From: Chelydra serpentina
Lineage: Eukaryota > Chordata > Testudines > Chelydridae
Length of the DNA stretch: 64,000 bases
Assembly (NCBI GenBank): GCA_037349315.1
Contig: JBAIAC010000027.1
Location: 11,227,501 to 11,291,500 of the forward strand
Reading direction: 5' to 3'
Made by a program: the position numbers and the translations under genes. The stretch's first letter is position 1, and every line of letters begins with the position of its first letter. Positions 52,401-62,639 of the stretch are shown in pieces. Under the pieces are notes generated by a model. That model had not been told where the DNA came from. It searched no databases and was given only the letters and a program-made list of their open reading frames with translations.

Positions 52401-55400
52401 CTGGCCTCCTGCTAGGCAATCTCAGGAGACGGGCCAAGGAGGATGAATTACTTTCTCATTCCAGGAGTTGGACCATCAAGGTTGATGCACAGTGGCAGGG
52501 CAGTGCCAGGGAAGTCTGCAGTGCCGCTGCCTGTTTTGTATCTACCCTGTGGAGAAATAAAGGACTCCAGGGCTGCAAGTCTGGCCCTTTTTCCCAGCCC
52601 TAGAGCCAGCGTTCCTATCCGATGGGTTGTTTGCTAGATGCTTTCTGGAGTAACCCTATTTGCAGACAGCGTCCCTTGGCTTATGGCACTCAATGTGGTA
52701 TTGCTCTATTTTTAAAAGACTTTATCAATTTTTCCTTGATTATTAAGTCAATTTTCCAAATCAGCAGTGAGAAAACCCAATAAGAAAAAAATCTTACCAA
52801 GGATGCAAAAACAGGTAGAAAGAGGGTGGCCGTAGCTACGTTACTGGTGCATTCGGTGAAGACAGCAATAACAAGTGAAAGTATCACCGCAATGGCCCAT
52901 GGTGGGACAGCATGCAATGGGGTCATCTGATCACCCAGCCATTTCGACAGACCAGAAGCCTGACAAAATCAAGAGGGGCATTTCAGTAAGACACAGAACT
53001 CTAGGGCATCCATAGTAGCTCATACTGCATGTAACGTTATTGCCAAATCCAAATCCACATATGAAAACAGGCCATCGACATTAGTGGTTAGATCATTCAA
53101 GAGCAAACAAACCAGGTCATTTATAGAACAAGTAATGTGATCTTTCTTTAAAAATAAATAAATAAATAAATAGAGATTCCCTGCCAGTTGGAAATTAAGT
53201 CAGATTTATTTTCTCATATTCTGGTCAGAAAGTACTTACGTTTTTGCCAAGTAGAAGCTCAATACTGAGTTATACCAGAGACCAAGGAAGCCACACAACT
53301 GCAAACATTTAATGAATTGCTCAGAGAAATCATTGAAAGAATTGCTAAGGCTTCTGAAAGTACTGAATTGATTGATTCTGTTTTCCTTCATCAATACTAT
53401 CAGAGATTAACTCCAGTGGCTTACAACAGTTTTCTGTTATGCAGTCCAAAACCACCATACTTTGGATCCTCCAGATCCAACATCTGGGCAACGTTTCAAT
53501 CCAGGCCTTTGGTTTGGCCTATCATTTAAGAACAGCTCAGCCACAAAGTTTGGGATCTGGATGTGAACTTCCTCAAAGCTTGGCAGTTTGGGGATCTGGG
53601 GTTCTGATTCAGACCCATCTCAACAGGGGTGCGTGAAACAGTTTTAATGGAGTCAGGATTCCTGCAAATCCTTGCCTATTTCTAGAGCTGAATTGAACCT
53701 TTTCTGAAGTTTGGAACATTGGATCAGAGCAGTGGTCCAGTGAGTCCCACGTCCTATCTCTGATGGCAGTCACCACCGGACACTTCAAAAAAAGATTCAA
53801 GAAACTCCCTCATGCAACATTTCTCAAACTGGGGTCCGCGATAAGCGCCGCCCTGCTGGAGCCCACACCCCTCCCGCACCCCAGCCCCCTGCTCCAGCCC
53901 AGAGTCCACACCCAAACTCCCTCCCAGAGCCCGCACCCCCTCCCGCACCCTACTAACAGAAAGCAGAGCAGAAAGATCACTCTAAATTAGACTCAATGGC
54001 AGCTAGAGGTGAGGACATACATCGCTTCCATTGGCCAAGGCGAATCCTCCTCCTAGCAGCAGCACGATGTTCCAGGGCATCTTCCTCTGAACTACCTTCC
54101 AGTCTAGCAACGGGGCAGGGAAAAAGGGCTCTTTTATCACTAAAAAGAAAAGCAGAGCAAAGAATGCTGTGAGGAGATGAAGACACTGACTTTGTTCAAG
54201 GCTATACACTCGGATGTGCACTACAGCTACCATCCCAGTGCAAAGGAAGCGCTAGAACCCAACGACACACAGTGTATGTGATAGCCCAGGACAGGCATGC
54301 TAGTGAGAAAACTGCCCATTTCAGGTGCACAGAGATATACAAGGGTTATGGCCAAGTACCAGCAGTAACTAAGAAGTGGGATTAGCTCCCAGGAACTGCA
54401 CACATGAAGGGCTTGTCTATACAAACACTTAGTTTGCAGCAAGCTGGAGTGTGAATCTGCCTTGCACTAGTCATTTGCACACTCACTGTCCCCAGGCTCC
54501 ATGCAGACACACATTGAACGTTCCGCAGTGCACTCTGATCTACCCTGCTTTGAAACAGGAGTAGGACAGTGTACACTAGGGAACTTTTAACACGCAGCAG
54601 CAGGGTCCACACAGAAAGCACATGGCAGGCTGGCCTAGGGTAGATTTACACCCAGTCTGCAGCACGCTAATGGTTCCTGCAGACAAGCCCTAAGTCACAA
54701 AGGAGTGCTTCTTCCAGCACCGTCGGCTAGAGCTGAGAAATGGCTTCACAATCTCAGCACGGGGAGTTGTGATCTCACCGCAGAATCACAAAGCTGTGCT
54801 GGCTGAGGGAAAGCTCCAAGCCACGCATCAATATTGTCAATTTCTCTTTCCATTACCTTCTCTGTTCTGTTGAGGGTCAAAGCTATTTCGACTACAGCAG
54901 TTGAATTTGGGTTTAGTGGCAGGAACTATGAACAGCAGTAGTGCAACAAAGAGAGCTACACTGGCATCAGTAACGTATCTAAAAAAAAAAGCAAAGGGCA
55001 GGTTAGAACATGGTACACCATTGTCTCAATACAGGGCACGCCTCCAGCATGTGTACTATTGTCCCAGTACATGGCATCCATCCAGTACACACAAACATAC
55101 CGGTTACCATGTACTGGGACAATGGTAAGTCCTATTTACTTTTGTCTGTACAATCTCTCTAATCGGTCTTTAAGAATTTAGCAAAGTTTTGTACCCTGAT
55201 ATTGCAGATTCTGATATCCAGACTAGAAAATCTCCACATTTGTATCATCTTACTTAATATAAAACTAACAGGAGGGAGGGATAGCTCAGTGGTTTGAGCA
55301 TTGGCCTCCTTAAACCCAGGGTTGTGAGTTCAATCCTTAAGGGGGCCATTTAGGGATATGGAGCAAAAAAAAAAAAAAAAAAAAAAAAACTGTTAGGGGA

Positions 55401-58400
55401 CAGTACTTGGTCCTGCTAGTTAAGGCAGGGGACTGGACTCAATGACCTTTCAAGGTCCTTCTAGCTCTATGAGATAGGCATATTTCATATATTTTTAATA
55501 TCACTTTGCAATTCCATTGTGCCTTCCACTGAAAGATCTCAAAGTGTCTTCTCTACCACACTTCTGTTAAGTAGGGAAGTATTATCATCCTCCTTGTATC
55601 CAGGGGGAACTAAGGCACTGACTGCTAATTAACTTGCCAAAGGTCAAAGGTTGAATGAATGCCAGGACCAGAGCCCTGCTTGGATTTAGGCCCTTTGAAA
55701 ATATTTCCTTTACAGACTAAGTGGCTAAGGAGCTGAAGTCCCATTTTCAAGAGTGACTTGGGCACTAACAAGTCTAAGGGCAGGACTACACTACGGGGTT
55801 AAGTCGACCTAAGTTATGCAACTCCAGCTACATGAATAACGTAGCTGGAATTGACATAGCTTATGTTGACTTATTGCTGTATCTAGAGCATTGCAAGTTT
55901 CTTCCATCGACTTACCTTATGCATCTCATTCCAGTGGAGTACCGGAGTCGACGGGAGAGTAATCATCGGTCGATTTAGCAAGTCTTCACTAGACCCACTA
56001 AATCAACCCCCGGTGGATCGATCGCAGCAGTGTTGATCCACAGTAAGTGTAGACAAGCTCCAAGTCTCACTAAAAGTCAATGGGACTTCGTGTGCATCCT
56101 CACTGCAATCAGAGGTGTGACTGCAACACATGTTGTACATGGGTGGGTACTTACTCGGGCAGCTAGGCTGTACCCAAGTCCAAGCTATTTTGGCTTCACT
56201 GCTATTGGTACCCAAGCTAGTTAGATTAAAGTTGGCTCACATATATCTACCCATGGTGCAATCACACCTCCGATTGCAGTGTAGACCTGTATTTAGGTTT
56301 CTAAGATGGGAGGTCCTAAATCACTTTTGAAAATGGATTTAGGCTCCAAAGTCACTTATGTACTTTTGAAAAATGTTATACTGTAGCAAATACCAAGTCC
56401 TCAAAACAACACCCAGGGCATAGATATTTACCATGTTTCCTTCATATTTCAAAGAAAAGAGTCTCACTTATGCATATATTTTATTTAGTGTAGTTTGTGC
56501 ATTTTTCTCTTTGTTAATTTACGTGGAAAGATTTCAAGTGTAAAAAAAGAATTCTAAACACTGGTCTGTAGAGACTGGAATTGTGAACTTAGCTAGTGAG
56601 TTCTTTGAGGTAGGGGCAGCCTTTTTGTTCTATGTTTGTGCAGCACCTAGCACAGTGGAGTGACTGGGACTCCTAGGTACTATCACAATACAAATAAATA
56701 AAAGAATAATAATAAATAAGCAGCTGCAGGTGACAAATCATCATCATAAACGTCAGGTTGCAGGTGAGACGGGTGCATGTGAGATGAGTAAAGACACTTC
56801 TCGACCGGAAGCCAAATGAATTCAAACACTGCAGCACAGGTCAGGTGTGGCAAGAAATGGTCTTAATTATGTTTCTCTTTAAAACTTGGGTGCAAGGTTA
56901 GGCGCATAGGAGGAAGATGGAGAAGCCTTTCAAATCACTGAGTCAATTTCCGTGTGGGTGCCGGATAGATTCTCCTTTGCAGATGACATTACTGCATATT
57001 AAAATGATGTTCAATCTGATCTTAACAGGCTAATAGAAATGATCAAACAAATTGGATTGAGACCCAAACAGCATGAATGTCCCTCACATTGGCTGTGCCA
57101 GTCTTAGCCTGCGGTACCCTTGCTAGCTGTGCCTCTTTAGAGCAGAGATTGTCAATTATCTGGTGGTTTGGTGTTGTGCAACAAATGAGAAGTAGAAATC
57201 AGACCCATCAAACAACTTCCATGTGTGACTTGAGACAAGATCTGAACGAAATGCCCCTCAGGATCAAACGGGAGGAGAGCCAAATAAAGTATTACTAAGT
57301 CAGCCAAAACACCGCAGGACTCAAACTTACTCTTCATCTTTATTGAAGAGGAAGGTGGCCCAGCCAGGAACGAAGCCTGGGTCTCTGCTAAACCACAGAA
57401 GAATCAGTAGAATGAAGAGCATGAGGACATTGAATTCAGCAAAGGAGATGGAGCCTAGTTTCCGGTGCTCTGCCTTGAGCACATTGAAAGCGGCTTTCTC
57501 TTTGTCAGTTCTTTCCATCCCACAGCCCCACGTTTTCCTAAAACTTAAAAAAAGGGAAAAAAGAAAGTTGCAAATATTTGCTTGCAAGAGAAAATTACCA
57601 TTGAATCCACTTTGACACGCCACGTGGAGCACAGAACTATGTTAGCTACCGCCTAGAATGGCTGCAGCTGCAGCGTGTTATAAAGTGAACAACCCCTGTC
57701 TTATCCTTTTCACATAGCTGCCACTGGTTACCATCTCTTGCTGAGATGTGCGGTTTGGGGGCCAGGCACGGCACTGGGAGTCAGGAGAGCTAGATTTTTT
57801 CTTGGCTCTGCCACAGATCTACTGTGTGACCTTGGGCAAGTCACTTCCCCGCTCTGTGTCTCTGTTTTCCCTCCCCTAGTTAAATGATAAGATCTTTGGG
57901 GTAGGGACTGTCTCTCACTAAGTGTGTGTACAGTGCCTTGTACAATGGGGCCTCAATCTCAGTTGTGGCCTCTAGGTTCTACTGGGAATATAAACCCTAA
58001 TTACAAATGTGGTTGTAACAAGCCCAGCTCAGTCTCACCACAGAGGGTTGTACATATGTGAAGTTTCTACTAAGACACCATGTTATGTGACGTATGTCAT
58101 TCCTTGGCTATACAGTACTTTGCTTCCAAATTGTAGACCTAGGCATCATGTACTCTCAGGAACATGTACCTGATGATAACAAGACAAACCAAGAGGGCGA
58201 GATTCACAGCTGATTTACCCCTGCTGAGGATCTAGCCCATAACATTATATTTTTATACTTACTTGAACCCCATGAATGAAAACTGGAGCCAAAACCAAGA
58301 TAACGTCAACATCAGAATCATATTAGGAAACGCAAATCCAAACCAGGAAGCAAAATTCAAGACATCGCCATTTTCCGGGAACAGTCTGAAGAGAAAAAAC

Positions 58401-61400
58401 AATGGTTTCTGTACCACAGTCAAACCATTTGAGTATATTCTCCTTTCTTTATGAGCTAATTGGAATAATATAAGAGCCTCAGGGCTCATCCCTTGCTCAC
58501 CCATAAGGGCCTCATCCAAAGCCCACTGAAGTCAGTGGAAAGACTCTTATGGACTTCAGACTGTCCCCTAAATGCCTTGACTGAACTTTCCTAGGACCCT
58601 GCTAGGGGGGTAGGTCAGAGCCCGAGTCCCGCTGTGACTTGGGTCCAAACCCTGTCATTTTGCAGTATGGACGCAGCTCAAGCTGCAGACCCAAGTCAGA
58701 AGGTGTGCATAGAGCAGTATGGATGTGTTAGCACACTGTGAGGCCTGGGTGCAGGAATTGCGAGCTCAGCTTTACAATGCAGTGTGGACACTTCAAGCAC
58801 AGGCTTGGACACACCAGGTCCACAAGCCTAGGTCACTCACAGACCTGGGTTTACAATGCAATGTAGACATACCCCAATAGGCTACAATGACAGACTGGGA
58901 AACTTTGATTTAGCTATCTAACTACCCACTTGTGCTGGAGCAGAAGATGAGGCAAAGCACATCATATACATTATTCATTATGACATTGTGACAAACTAGG
59001 ACTGTTGTTAATGTTTTCCCTGAGTACTGTGTGGGTGCCTCGGTTTCCCCTATGCAGTGCTTGAGTTTCTAGGTGGTGGAACAAGGATGCATGAGTGTTA
59101 CAGAGGGGCCTGGACACAGAGAAGGGCTGACACTCTGTATCTTAGCAACCGATGGCCCCGGGCCCTCCCCTGCAAAGGTGAGAGCTGAAGGTGTTCGAAC
59201 AAAGGGATCAGGTGACCTCCTGGCCCGGGAGGCAGACAAAGGGGGAGGAGGGGCTGAATAGTTTCAGTTTGGAGCTGGCCGGAGAAGAGGGGAGAGAGGC
59301 AGACAGGGTCTGGCCTCCCTGCCCCGTTTGGAGCTGTGGGGTGAAATGCAGGGAGCCCCCAGGCTGGGGTCTAAGCTCCCTGCCCCCCGGAAGGACACGA
59401 CTGAGGGGTCCTGGATGTACTGGCAAGCTCTGGTTGGATTGTGTTCCTGGCATCTCTAATAAACCTTCTGTTCTACTGGCTGGCTGAGACTCCAGTGAAT
59501 CCGGGGAAGAGGGGTGCAGGGCCGAACTCCCCTATACTCCGTGACAGACATACACACAGGTAACTCTTAGAACCAACATCAGCAGCCACCAGGTAAGACT
59601 TTCAGCTGTGCTGGCCAAAACGGAGAGTGAGACCATTTAACAGGCTGAAGGAGAAATGGCAAGAACAGCTTACTGATTCATCTGGCCTTTCAAAACCAGG
59701 TTTGGCCCCGTTCCAGTGAGTGTTGCAGTTCCTCCAATACTAGCAGCATAGCACACACACAGTGTCATCCCCTTATTGATGCGTTTCTTCACTTCCCTGT
59801 CACCAAGAGCTTTGGGTTCATCGGGAATGTGTCCATTACCTATGACTGGAAATAACAAATATGAACTTGCAGTGGAGACAAAAAGCTCAGAACAGGGGCA
59901 ATGTTCTTGGTGCTGCAATTTGTCTACGCCTCTTATTTTAATTAATGCCAATCTATGTTGATTATGTCCTCATATCATCTTATAATAATACTTACAGTAA
60001 GGAGAAGGGAGGATGGTCTTGTGACTATAGCACTGAACTGGGACTCTAAAGATTAGGGTTTGATTCTTGGCTCTGCCACAGACTTTCTGTGAGAGCTTGG
60101 CAAAGTTGTTTTGCCTCTCTGGGTATGTCTACACTGCATGATAAGCCTGGGCTCTGACTCAGGTTTGAGCCCAAACGCCCCTTCCATCTACACACAAATC
60201 AATCTGACTCGGGTTGGCAAGTGCTCAGGACTCAGCTAGTGGGGGTAGGTCAAAGGCCAAGTTCCACTGTGACTCTGGTCCAAGACCTGCCATTCTACAG
60301 TGTAGACGCAGGACAAGCCGCAGAACCAAGTCAGAAAGTCTGTGTAGTGGAGAATGGATGTGTTAGTGTGGATGTGCGACCTGGATCCAGCAATTGTAAA
60401 CCTAGGTTTACAATGCAGTGTGGACCCTCAAGGATGGGCTTGGAAACTCTGAGTCCACAAGCCCGGGTCACCCAGACCTGGGTTTACAATACAGTGTAGA
60501 CATGCCCTCTGTGCCTCAGTTTCCTGCTCTGTACAATGAGGGTAACAATACTTCCCTACCACAGAGAGGAGTTGTGAGGTAAATTCATTAATATCTGTGA
60601 GGTGCTCAGATATTACAGAGATGGTGCTATTCAAATACGAGGGCAGAAACCCACAACTCACATTGGAGGCTTCCAATATATCCAGAGAAAACATAGGATC
60701 CAATTCATTCTTGGTATAACCACTAAGATCAATGGAGTTGTGTCTGCTTACATCAGGCCTGCATTTGCTCTAGTAATATAGTGTCCATCCTTTTGCTTCT
60801 TTTGGATGAGGGCTCAATTTGGAAACACGTTATGTTGTTGGACTGCATAAAATCACCATGGAAACTGAGCAACTGACCCCACAGTAGAGGGGTAGATTTT
60901 TTTTTAATTGGGCACCCATATTAATAGTGTATCACTGAATACAAAAAGAAAACCTATTGCCATCACAACAGCTCTGAAGTTAGAAATGGGCAGCATTATT
61001 ACAAAGCACCAAGTGAAATCTGTGCAGGCATTTATACGTCCTGCATCACCACAGTATCTGAGCACCTCACAATCATCCATGGATTTTACCCTCCCAACTC
61101 CCCTGGGAGGCAGGGAAGTACTAACCCCATTTTGCAGATGAGAAATTGAGGCACGGGGGAGATTAAGTGATTTACCCGAGGTCAGACAGAGAATCTGGGG
61201 CCGACTCACTTTCTGATTAATTAAATTCATGTTTCTTGAGTCCCAGTCGAGTGCCCTACCCCCTAGAGTAGACCGTCCTTCCTCCCCTGAAAAGCACTTT
61301 AGGTCCTCATCTTACAACCTCTGTGCCTGCGAAGACATTAGGACTCAATAAGGGTGCAGGGTTCTGCCTATGCAATTGACAGGACCAGGGTCTCAGAAAT

Positions 61401-62300
61401 TCCCAAAATACATAGAAAGAGACTGTCAAATGTGGAGAGGCAAAGAATCCCCATGAGGGGTGAGAATCCATGTCAAGTACCAGCTCAGCTTCATTGAGAA
61501 GCTGCAGCTCTTGTTCAGTCCATGCGTGACCAGCTTTTCATTATTTCATCATTTCCCCCGCAACTTCCTCGATAAAGAAACAGCCACGGATCCAGGACAA
61601 AACACAAACAGAGTCGGTAAAGTTTTCAGATGTGCTGCAATGACTTAAGAGCCTAAATCCCATTGACTCTCAGTGACACTTAGGCTCCTCAGTGCCAAAG
61701 TCACTTTTGAAAATGGGATTTAGGCTCCTAAGTCATTTAGGTGCTTTTGAAAAGGTTACCCATTGGTTGTAATGTTCGGAGGCTCTGAACACCCCCTGAG
61801 GTCGAGGGGGTGTTTGGCACAGTTGAAAATTAAGCTCCGGGGGTCGAGAGCTGAGCACCCAAACCTAGGAGGCTCCCAGAACTTGGGGGCCATTTTTGAA
61901 AATTTGGGTCTTAAGGTATTTAATGGGTTTCTTTCTGGAGGATAATGCTCCTGCTTTCTTAGGGCCTGGGGCAAAGCCCAATGAAATCAGTACGAGTCTT
62001 TTCACGGAAGTCAGCGGGCTCTGAATCAGGCTTTTATACAGCAATTGAAACAGACTCTGATTAGGCCTGCTCGGCGGCCCCTTACCCTGCACCGACGTCA
62101 GGCTCATTGCGTTCTTCTCCTCCAGCTCGATCGCTGAATTCACTTGCCCATTAGGCTGGTCCGTAATCGTCAGGTCCTGCTCTGTGCTGTTCATCTGATC
62201 CAAGACAGCCTGGACGATAGGGACCATCATGGCAGTAGTGGCTGTGTTGCTTATCCACATGGACAAGAAGGCAGTGACTCCCATAAAGCCCAGCATCAGG
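46485..62300 (-). CDS. SLC13A5: SLC13A5 (NaCT) sodium/citrate cotransporter, last nine coding exons (partial)
   Basis: Plasma-membrane Na+-coupled citrate importer of the DASS/SLC13 family. Exons in transcript order: 62300-62086, 59845-59674, 58385-58263, 57537-57331, 54978-54857, 54139-54021, 52959-52798, 47977-47840 and 46613-46485 (TGA). Phases agree throughout, giving about 461 residues. Recognised motifs: [27 protein letters not shown] (first Ser-Asn-Thr substrate/Na+ motif), [58 protein letters not shown] (second SN motif) and [17 protein letters not shown]. The C-terminus ends [11 protein letters not shown] with a possible N-glycosylation site. About 120 N-terminal residues (first exons) lie to the right of the window. 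After GTGPN the sequence reads LVLKG where I recall human VVLLG. Choosing SLC13A5 over A2/A3 rests on overall identity and synteny beside MED31. Confidence 0.95.
46911..47013. mobile_element. Short inverted-repeat element (MITE), copy 2
   Basis: Starts CCAAGGTAGGTGAGGTAATA and ends with the complement of CCAAGGTGGGTGAGGCAATA. Same family as 9564-9686; in the last intron of SLC13A5. Confidence 0.75.
47066..47330. mobile_element. MITE with central hairpin, family B
   Basis: Left end GGCCATGGCTACACTGCAGC. The central palindrome at 47176-47212 (GCTATGTTAGCGGGAGA / TCTCCCGCTGACATAGC) has a single mismatch. A second inverted copy of GGGAGAACTCTCTCCC lies at about 47250. The right end is not sharply defined. 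Confidence 0.6.
48310..48675 (+). repeat. MIR SINE split by a palindromic insertion
   Basis: MIR 5' part (GACTCTGTGTCCTTGGGCAA, GTCATTT) stops near 48358 and resumes near 48572 (TCTCAGTTCCCTATCTGTAA, AATGGGGATACC). The 210 bases between contain inverted copies of AAGTGCTCAGCA. Confidence 0.6.
48718..49625 (-). mobile_element. CR1 LINE 3' part with 253-codon open frame
   Basis: On the minus strand 49550-48789 is open and reads [60 protein letters not shown] and [20 protein letters not shown], the CR1 ORF2 C-terminus. The terminal sequence at 48718-48740 (complement of ...TTCTATGATTCTATGA) is intact. It is a 5'-truncated, young-looking copy in the SLC13A5 intron between exons 47840-47977 and 52798-52959. 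Confidence 0.9.
49836..50136. mobile_element. Hairpin MITE, family A copy 2
   Basis: Ends CAGGGCTTGTCTTCACTACC and complement of GTGTAGCCCTG. The core hairpin at about 49889-49940 (CGGGGATCGATTTTTCGCGT / ACGCGATTAATCGATCCCCG) shares TCGCGTCT with copy 1. The paired ACTTCAGCTACGTTATTCAC motif is at about 50070. Confidence 0.75.
50148..50490 (-). mobile_element. CR1 3'-end fragment
   Basis: TCATAGAATCTTAGGAAGGT and GGCTGGAAGGGACCTCGAGA begin it. The minus-strand frame reads [20 protein letters not shown] and [12 protein letters not shown]. Confidence 0.75.
54408..54691. mobile_element. MITE with AGGGCTTGTCT terminal inverted repeats
   Basis: Perfect 11-bp ends AGGGCTTGTCT and AGACAAGCCCT in the SLC13A5 intron between exons 54021-54139 and 54857-54978. 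Confidence 0.7.
55275..55485 (+). mobile_element. Turtle tRNA-derived SINE with internal A25 expansion
   Basis: Head GGGATAGCTCAGTGGTTTGA with B-box GGTTGTGAGTTCAATCC. The tail TTGGTCCTGCTAGTTAAGGC ends in CTCTATGAGATAG. A 25-base A run (55365-55389) sits inside the body where the 38271 copy has only AAA. Confidence 0.85.
55500..55690 (-). repeat. MIR SINE fragment, minus orientation
   Basis: CAGGGGGAACTAAGGCACTG and TTGCCAAAGGTCAAAGG follow the reversed MIR core. Confidence 0.45.
55779..56058. mobile_element. Hairpin MITE, family A copy 3 (decayed)
   Basis: Starts AGGGCAGGACTACACTACGG and ends AGTAAGTGTAGACAAGCT. It has the paired CTCCAGCTACATGAATAACG / TAGCTGG motif and a mutated core hairpin (GGTCGATTTAGCAAGTCTTC / GACCCACTAAATCAACC). 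Confidence 0.7.
56580..56708 (+). repeat. MIR/CORE-type SINE tail
   Basis: GTGAGTTCTTTGAGGTAGGG, CAGCACCTAGCACAGTGGAG and TGGGACTCCTAGGTACTATC, the family of 4355-4500. Confidence 0.55.
57740..57998 (+). repeat. Near-complete MIR SINE
   Basis: TCTTGGCTCTGCCACAGATC, TGTGTGACCTTGGGCAAGTC and ACTTCCCCGCTCTGTGTCTC, then the tail GGGGTAGGGACTGTCTCTCA. It links the MIR body to the tail family of 4355 and 56580. Confidence 0.75.
58591..58875. mobile_element. MITE family C, copy lacking its left end
   Basis: Right end GGTTTACAATGCAATGTAGA then CATACCCC. The body (GGTAGGTCAGAGCCCGAGTC) aligns to 60240 onward of the full copy at 60121-60507. Confidence 0.7.
58987..59546 (+). mobile_element. Solo LTR of an endogenous retrovirus, 560 bp, with 5-bp TSD
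   Basis: Begins TGTGACAAACTAGG and ends CTCCGTGACA, flanked by GACAT at 58982-58986 and 59547-59551. An internal AATAAA at 59458-59463 (in TCTAATAAACC) is followed by a T/G-rich stretch, as in an R-U5 region. No viral coding sequence remains. It sits in the SLC13A5 intron between exons 58263-58385 and 59674-59845. Confidence 0.82.
60005..60645 (+). repeat. MIR SINE interrupted by MITE 60121-60507
   Basis: MIR 5' half (TTCTTGGCTCTGCCACAGAC ... TTTTGCCTCTCT) stops at 60120 and continues at 60508 (TCTGTGCCTCAGTTTCCTGC, TCTGTACAATGAGGGTAACA) after the insertion. Confidence 0.8.
60121..60507. mobile_element. MITE family C, full copy with TCT duplication
   Basis: Ends GGGTATGTCTACACTG and CAGTGTAGACATGCCC, inverted with one mismatch. 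TCT flanks both sides (60118-60120 and 60508-60510). Removing it with one TCT restores an uninterrupted MIR. Confidence 0.8.
61045..61260 (-). repeat. MIR SINE, minus orientation
   Basis: CCATTTTGCAGATGAGAAAT, TGAGGCACGGGGGAGATTAA and CCCGAGGTCAGACAGAGAAT are the reversed MIR core. Confidence 0.7.
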
Positions 62301-62339
62301 CTGCATGTGGAGAAATGGAGGGAAGGAAAGAAAAATAAC

Positions 62340-62635
62340 CATGAAAGCTTTTCTGGGCTTTCCAGCCAGCGCAATCTACTTCCAGGCAACCCTGTACAGC
62401 AGGCCTTACTTCTTGCCGAGGAAAAGCGAGTTCAACGAAAAAGGAAGCAGCGGCTCTAACCCACAGCTGACACCGCCTTTAAATGCAGCAAATGCAATCG
62501 AGACTGCCACTCTCGTGTGGGGCTCCACAGCCACAACAGACGCTGCACAACCATCAACTAAACATTCCCCATTGGCACATATCCATCGTCTCTCGAGACT
62601 AACGGACGCCAACAACAACAACAACAACAACTCTG
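62340..62635 (+). mobile_element. 3' end of a non-CR1 LINE with C-terminal zinc knuckle and (AAC)n tail
   Basis: A plus-strand frame reads ...LAEEKRVQRKRKQRL, stop, PTADTAFKCSKCNRDC, then HSRVGLHSHNRRC and a stop at 62559-62561. The Cys/His pattern (Cys at codons 1, 4, 8 and 21 of the 62484-62546 block, with His between) is typical of the extreme C-terminus of several LINE reverse transcriptases. After 50 bases ending TCTCGAGACTAACGGACGCC comes an (AAC)n tail at about 62612-62630. It lies just upstream, in transcript terms, of SLC13A5 exon 62086-62300. Confidence 0.7.
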
Positions 62636-62639
62636 GAGT

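Noticed and set aside
59073..59487. Overlapping open frames near 59.1-59.5 kb
   Set aside because: Inside the solo LTR; no retroviral protein similarity is seen.
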